Part shown: positions 59,797 to 64,000 of the stretch, in pieces
Layout of the letters: every line of letters begins with the position of its first letter
How positions within the stretch are numbered: position 1 is the first letter of the stretch
Assembly (NCBI GenBank): GCA_913058185.1
Contig: CAJXQX010000003.1
Coordinates: 43,592 to 107,591 of the forward strand
Direction: 5' to 3'
DNA: 64,000 nucleotides
Origin: an uncultured Verrucomicrobiota bacterium
Lineage (GTDB): Bacteria > Verrucomicrobiota > Verrucomicrobiia > Opitutales > Opitutaceae
Translations under genes and position numbers: made by a program
Notes under the pieces: model-generated
What the model was told of the DNA's origin: nothing
Database searches by the model: none
What the model saw: only the letters and a program-made list of their open reading frames with translations

Positions 59797-61062
59797 TTAC
59801 GCCCATTTTCGTTGCTCGCGGCTGCGCAAGGCGTTGGCGGAGATGTGGTCGAACGACTCGGCCTGCGGGTCCCATTTCAGCGGACGGTCGACCTCCATGG
59901 CGATCGCCCCCATGTGCATAACGGTGCTGAGTTGGTGCAGGCTCTCGGCGTTGTAGGTGGGCTGTTCACCCGACTTGATACAATCGATAAAATTGCGATG
60001 CTCCGTGCGCGGACGGGGCCAGATCTGATCGGTGGCCGCATCGTATTTACGCCGGTATATTTCCATGTTACTGGACTCGAGTTTGCCGCGCCAACCCTTG
60101 TTGCCTACCCAACCGTCGGTTCCCTCGAAGCGGATCGAGGGCTGGTCGGATACCACCTGCAGGGTCACTCCGTTGGCGTAGGTGTAGTTAATCTCGTAAG
60201 TTTGAGGCACGGTATTCACGGAATCTTTGGGGGTCACGCCTTTGCCGGATACGGCGACAGGGGTGGTGTTTTCCGCGAAATTTCCCACTTGAGCGGTGTC
60301 GATGAGATGAGCGCCCCAATCGGTTAGGGAGCCGCCCGAGAAATCACGGATCTGCCGCCAGACCTGTGGGTCGGTGAGCTGAGGCGTGTAGTCACGTTCG
60401 GGCGCGGGACCAAGCCACAGGTTGAAATCGAAACCGGCGGGCACCGCCACGGGAGCTTCATGCGCGTAAATGGGTTTTTCCGGCAAACCCACTTGGATGT
60501 GTTTGAGTTCCCCAATCGCGCCGTTCCGCACGGCCTGGGCCATCATGTGGTAGTGTACGACCGAACGGTCTTCGAGTCCGGTGGCGAACACCGCGCCGGT
60601 GCGTTTTACGCGGTCGGCGAGTCGGCGGCCTTCAGCAATGGTCAGGGTCGGCTTCTCGCAAAACACTATCTTGCCGGCATCGAGAGCCATTTCCGTCATT
60701 GGCACGTGCCAGTGATCCGGGGTCGAGATAACGACCGCGTCAATGTCGGGTCGGGCAAGGAGGTCGCGGAAATCCGCAATGGTCGTGCAATCGGTGTTGT
60801 CGTAGCGCTCGTTTACGAGGCGGCGTGCGATCTGTCGGCGGTCAAAATACGCGTCACATACCGCTAGGACGCGGCAGTCGGGCTCCGCCAGAAACGAGAC
60901 GAGATTCACCCGCTTGCCGTGATGTCCCACGCCGACACAGCCCAGCGTGATTTGATTGGACGGCGCATTGGCACCGAACAAACGGGAGGGTAAGACGAGT
61001 GGCGCAGTGCCTGCCACGAGCATGGATTTGAGGAAAGAGCGGCGGTGGGTTGGGGAGGGCAT
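59797..61062 (-). CDS. Tat-exported Gfo/Idh/MocA-type oxidoreductase
   Basis: A 421-residue protein with a twin-arginine leader (HRRSFLKSMLVAGTAPLVLP). The NAD(P) loop is GCVGVGHHGKR, the catalytic Lys is in FCEKPTLTI, preceded by VVISTPDHWHVPMTEMA, and the second domain has GGSLTDWGAHLIDTAQ with the usual His. Tat export of these proteins is thought to allow cofactor loading before secretion. The substrate is unknown. It is divergent from a second exported family member at 61148, 85 bases apart. Confidence 0.9.
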   Translation of the reverse strand: MPSPTHRRSFLKSMLVAGTAPLVLPSRLFGANAPSNQITLGCVGVGHHGKRVNLVSFLAEPDCRVLAVCDAYFDRRQIARRLVNERYDNTDCTTIADFRDLLARPDIDAVVISTPDHWHVPMTEMALDAGKIVFCEKPTLTIAEGRRLADRVKRTGAVFATGLEDRSVVHYHMMAQAVRNGAIGELKHIQVGLPEKPIYAHEAPVAVPAGFDFNLWLGPAPERDYTPQLTDPQVWRQIRDFSGGSLTDWGAHLIDTAQVGNFAENTTPVAVSGKGVTPKDSVNTVPQTYEINYTYANGVTLQVVSDQPSIRFEGTDGWVGNKGWRGKLESSNMEIYRRKYDAATDQIWPRPRTEHRNFIDCIKSGEQPTYNAESLHQLSTVMHMGAIAMEVDRPLKWDPQAESFDHISANALRSREQRKWA

Positions 61063-61147
61063 ATACGAAGGGGCGAGTAGATGGGGTGGGTGCGACCGGT
61101 TTCCTTAGACGGTCGACACGAGGTAGTTTAAGCTCTGGATTAACATA

Positions 61148-62581
61148 ATGTCTATTCCTTCATCGTCCCCATCGACTCGCCGTAGTTTTATCAAAAAATC
61201 CGCCGCGGCGGGCTTCGGTTTCACGTTCTTACCAGCCTACCTCACGAGTGCGCGGGCGGCAGACAATCCGCGGCTGCCCCCGAGTCAGCGGATCAATCTG
61301 GGCTGTATTGGAGTCGGGGGGCGCGCGAGGATTGTCATTCCCTCGTTGTGCGAAGAAGGCACCGCCGTGCCAGTAGCGTTTGCCGATGTGGATTATGTTA
61401 CACCGCGAGAGGTAGGGAAAACTCTGAAAACGTTCCCCGACGTGAGGCGGTATCACGACTTCCGTTTGATGCTCGATGAAATGGGCGATGATATCGATGC
61501 CGTGAGCGTGGTGACACCCGATCACACCCACTTCACGGCGGCGATTCAGGCGATGGCGATGGGCAAACACGTCTACGTAGAGAAACCGCTGACGCATACT
61601 TTCGAGGAAGCGGCCATGTTGATGAGAGCGGAGAAGAAGTTCGGGGTGGTGACCCAAATGGGTAACCAAGGACACACGTCCCCGGGAGCCGAACAATTCA
61701 AACAGTTATTGGCGGCGGGAGTCGTCGATGACGTGGTTAAAATCGAGGCATGGAAAACGGCTTCGTTGTGGTTCATGAATGCGGAAGAACGGATCGAGGG
61801 CTTTCCGCCAACGGAGCAAGCTCCGGAGTCGCTCAAGAGTTGGGACTTGTGGTGCGGACCTCGGGAAAAAAGACCCTTCAGCGCGATGTATCATCCCATT
61901 GATTGGCGAGGCTTTCATCTTTACGGGGGCGGGATGCTTGGTGACTGGGGATGTCATATCATCGATTTCGTGCATCACTATTTAAAGCTAGGGTTGCCGA
62001 CCAAAATTACCCCGATCGAACTGGCCGACTATAACCGGGTTAGTTTTCCGTTGAGTTCCGATATCCACTTTGAGTTTGCAGGACGCGGTGAAAAATTGCC
62101 GCCGGTGGAACTGAGATGGAAAGCCGGCGGGGATTGTAAACCGACGGTGGCAGATCAATATTGTGAGTCCGATAAGGAAGGTCAGCTCGTGCAGCCAAAT
62201 ATTGGTAAGGCCGGCACATTGCTCCATCGCGAGCAAAGTGACTACCTTGTTCAGCGAGGAAGTCATGAGGCAGCGTCCCGATTATACCCGAAAATCAAGA
62301 TGGGGGACCATCGGACGGCCTTGAAGGCACCCCGAATTCCCCACTCACATCAAGAGAGTTTTGTGCAAGCGTGTATGGGTAATGGAACTACGGAATCACC
62401 GTTCAGTGTCGGTGGCGAACTGACTCAAGTGCTCAATATCGGCATGATCGCAGAGTATCTGAATGTTGAGTTGAATTTCGATCCGGCCACGAAACGTTTT
62501 GTGGGCAACGAAGCAGCAAACGCCTTACTCCGCGGTCCTGCACCGCGGGCCGAGTGGGCCGGACACTATCAGATCGTGTGA
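61148..62581 (+). CDS. Tat-exported Gfo/Idh/MocA-type oxidoreductase
   Basis: A 477-residue protein with a twin-arginine leader (STRRSFIKKSAAAGFGFTFLP). Motifs are GCIGVGGRARI for NAD(P), VVTPDHTHFTAAIQAMAMG, YVEKPLTHT with the catalytic Lys, QMGNQGHTSPGAEQFK, and GGGMLGDWGCHIIDFVHHYL. The longer C-terminal part is typical of the large exported subgroup seen in PVC bacteria. It is divergently paired with the protein at 59797 and is followed by the fatty-acid-hydroxylase-family gene 82 bases downstream. Confidence 0.9.
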   Translation: MSIPSSSPSTRRSFIKKSAAAGFGFTFLPAYLTSARAADNPRLPPSQRINLGCIGVGGRARIVIPSLCEEGTAVPVAFADVDYVTPREVGKTLKTFPDVRRYHDFRLMLDEMGDDIDAVSVVTPDHTHFTAAIQAMAMGKHVYVEKPLTHTFEEAAMLMRAEKKFGVVTQMGNQGHTSPGAEQFKQLLAAGVVDDVVKIEAWKTASLWFMNAEERIEGFPPTEQAPESLKSWDLWCGPREKRPFSAMYHPIDWRGFHLYGGGMLGDWGCHIIDFVHHYLKLGLPTKITPIELADYNRVSFPLSSDIHFEFAGRGEKLPPVELRWKAGGDCKPTVADQYCESDKEGQLVQPNIGKAGTLLHREQSDYLVQRGSHEAASRLYPKIKMGDHRTALKAPRIPHSHQESFVQACMGNGTTESPFSVGGELTQVLNIGMIAEYLNVELNFDPATKRFVGNEAANALLRGPAPRAEWAGHYQIV

Positions 62582-62663
62582 TCGCTGTTCGAGCCCTGCA
62601 CTATTGTTTAAGTGTAAGACGAGTGGGCTCGTGAAGTGAGGAGACCCTAAAAAGTGCTGCCCT

Positions 62664-63656
62664 ATGCCAAATCCTACGCCTCAACCCGATTCCCAGCCGA
62701 GAGATTCCCGAGGGGAATGGCGCCCAGAGGAGCCGGCCGGGTTCGTTCCGTTGCTGACGCTGCCCGTGCGGATAAAGGCCATGTTTGGGTGGTTATTTGG
62801 GTATGGCGGCTACTTCTGGCCCACGAATATGTTCTTCCTCCTAGTTTCGACGGCGGCGTGGTTTTACACCCAACCGCCGATCGAAACCTGCACTGAGTTT
62901 CGATGGGATTGGATTAGCCATGTCTTCCTGCGTAACCAGCTCCTGATCTGGTTTTATTACGGCGGACTTCACTTGTATCTTTACGTGCTGAAACGCGAAG
63001 GCACGCGGAAGAAATACAACCGCAAATGGCCCGACGAGAAGAGCAAGCGGTTCCTCTTTGGGAACCAAGTTTGGGACAATATTTTTTGGACAGCCGGGCG
63101 CGCCGGAATCATTTGGACGACCTACGAAGTGATCTTCGTTTGGCTCTACGCCAATCAGCTGATCCCGTGGCTCACGTGGGTCGATAGCCCGGTGTTGTTT
63201 TTACTGTGGTTCTTCATGATTCCGCTGTGGCGGGAATTTTATTTTTATTGGGTGCACCGGCTCACCCATTGGAAGCCGCTGTATCGCTACGTGCATTACC
63301 TGCACCACAAGAATGTGAACCCAAATCCGTGGTCGGGATTGGCGATGCATCCCGTTGAAACGACGCTCTATTTCAGCGACGTTCTCATCCATTTGATCGT
63401 GCCGTCGCACCCGATCCATTTCCTATTCGCACTGCAGTATAACGGCATGGCTCCAGCGCACGGGCACTCGGGCTTCGATGGCCCGATTGCAGAAGGCACG
63501 GTGACGGCGGATTCCTATTTTCACTACCTCCATCACAAACACTTCGAGTGTAACTATGGTGGCAGTATTATCCCCCTCGACAAGTGGTTCGGCAGTTTTC
63601 GCGATGGCCAACCGCAAGGCGCGGGCGCGGCCTTACCGGAAGAGCAGCGCGACTAA
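62664..63656 (+). CDS. Sterol desaturase/fatty acid hydroxylase family membrane protein
   Basis: A 330-residue membrane protein. Hydrophobic helices include WPTNMFFLLVSTAAWFYT, LLIWFYYGGLHLYLYVL and LFLLWFFMIPLWREFYFYW. The di-iron His clusters are HRLTHW, HYLHHKN and the late HYLHHKHFECNYGG, in the spacing used by this family (HxxxH, HxxHH, HxxHH). It would use oxygen and di-iron to hydroxylate or desaturate a lipid, sterol or carotenoid. The exact substrate is unknown. Nothing adjacent indicates a lipid pathway. Confidence 0.88.
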   Translation: MPNPTPQPDSQPRDSRGEWRPEEPAGFVPLLTLPVRIKAMFGWLFGYGGYFWPTNMFFLLVSTAAWFYTQPPIETCTEFRWDWISHVFLRNQLLIWFYYGGLHLYLYVLKREGTRKKYNRKWPDEKSKRFLFGNQVWDNIFWTAGRAGIIWTTYEVIFVWLYANQLIPWLTWVDSPVLFLLWFFMIPLWREFYFYWVHRLTHWKPLYRYVHYLHHKNVNPNPWSGLAMHPVETTLYFSDVLIHLIVPSHPIHFLFALQYNGMAPAHGHSGFDGPIAEGTVTADSYFHYLHHKHFECNYGGSIIPLDKWFGSFRDGQPQGAGAALPEEQRD

Positions 63657-63661
63657 GGAGC

Positions 63662-63710
63662 TGTCGGGCGTTCCTCCGTCCCTGAATCAATGTCGGGCTT
63701 TACGCCCGAC
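63662..63710. repeat. GTCGGGC..GCCCGAC palindrome and truncated arm
   Basis: A TGTCGGGCGTTCCTCCG half-element (63662-63678) is followed by GTCGGGC-tttac-GCCCGAC (63692-63710), matching families at 27281 and 21365. It lies just after the hydroxylase stop. Confidence 0.78.
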
Positions 63711-63742
63711 ACCCTCCTGATGGTATCCCTCCGGAATCGTTG

Positions 63743-63769
63743 GGGAGGGACCGGCTCTGTTCGGTCCGC
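63743..63769. repeat. GGAGGGACCGG..CGGTCC palindrome (copy 4)
   Basis: The second module of the composite family alone, immediately before the 3' end of the convergent gene at 63776. Confidence 0.72.
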
Positions 63770-63775
63770 TTTGCC

Positions 63776-64000
63776 TCAGGGTTTCGTCGCGTAGATCTTG
63801 ATGTTGTCGAATTCGGTGTCGGAGCCGTTCACGGTGAAACCGAATTTGTTTTTGATGGGGTGGGCGAAACCGGGGGAGCGGAGACTGGTGACTTTTTCGC
63901 CGTCGATGTAGGCGCTCATCACGTCGTCTTCGATAGTCACACGCAGGTTATACCATTGGCCTTTTTTAAGGTCTAAGTCGGAGCTGGCTTGTTTGGTTTC
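63776..64000 (-). CDS. C-terminal part of a LamG/DUF1080-like protein, cut by window edge
   Basis: The last 74 residues of a minus-strand gene whose start lies beyond 64000. The readable part includes KKGQWYNLRVTIEDDVMSAY, IDGEKVTSL, GFTVNGSDTEFDNIKIY and a stop at 63776. This is the closing half of a concanavalin-like beta-sandwich such as DUF1080 or LamG, which bind or cleave carbohydrates in this type of bacterium. Nothing can be said about the N-terminal part or export. Confidence 0.75.
   Translation of the reverse strand, partial: ETKQASSDLDLKKGQWYNLRVTIEDDVMSAYIDGEKVTSLRSPGFAHPIKNKFGFTVNGSDTEFDNIKIYATKP

Overview
The window looks like a chromosomal segment of a heterotrophic PVC-group bacterium, most likely Verrucomicrobiota and perhaps an Opitutales-type lineage. 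That placement is inferred from gene content. The content is five type I sulfatases, an exported PSCyt1/DUF1549/DUF1553 protein paired with a DUF1501 protein, several Gfo/Idh/MocA oxidoreductases with twin-arginine leaders, sodium:solute symporters and many exported proteins. No rRNA, tRNA, CRISPR array or transposase was seen.

Layout. 1-805: start of a symporter gene running off the left edge, and a RelE/ParE-type toxin-antitoxin pair. 847-5290 (minus): two SDR dehydrogenases, an HpcH/HpaI aldolase and two Gfo/Idh/MocA proteins, divergent from a GntR/FCD regulator at 5410. 6306-14530 (plus): a tight run of exported proteins (two related beta-propeller proteins, an Asp-box sialidase-like propeller, an esterase, a Tat-exported alpha/alpha-barrel-like protein and a large unknown). 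14845-17997 (minus): HEAT-like protein, 2-hydroxyacid dehydrogenase, enolase-superfamily acid-sugar dehydratase. 18342-27203 (mostly plus): DHDPS-family aldolase, SDR, an inverted M14 deacylase gene, a threonine-synthase-like PLP enzyme, a third propeller protein, a fuconolactonase-like amidohydrolase and a sulfatase. 27368-34878 (minus): double-domain rhamnose-mutarotase-like protein, PhoD-like phosphatase, sulfatase, two small or unknown proteins, symporter. 35209-40863 (plus): esterase, exported TIM-barrel isomerase, sulfatase, then hflK-hflC. 41182-48700 (minus): DUF6528-like propeller, two sulfatases, a DUF2271-like membrane protein, an FAD oxidoreductase. 48986-50895 (plus): small membrane protein plus symporter. 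51201-61062 (minus): hydrolase, NHL protein, cytochrome/LRR protein, DUF1501, DUF1553 and Gfo/Idh/MocA. 61148-63656 (plus): another Gfo/Idh/MocA and a fatty-acid-hydroxylase-family membrane protein. 63776-64000: the 3' end of a LamG/DUF1080-like gene.

Taken together, much of the window reads as a polysaccharide-utilisation region for a sulfated, probably deoxyhexose-containing glycan such as a fucan or rhamnan. Sulfatases and exported propeller proteins would work outside the cytoplasm and symporters would import sugars. A non-phosphorylating route (mutarotase, SDR dehydrogenase, lactonase, enolase-family dehydratase, then DHDPS or HpcH/HpaI aldolase) would degrade them. No sugar kinase was seen. 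The substrate is an inference.

The most unusual non-coding feature is a dense set of dispersed palindromic and simple intergenic repeats of at least five families. They sit at five of the six convergent gene junctions and bracket the single inverted M14 deacylase gene.
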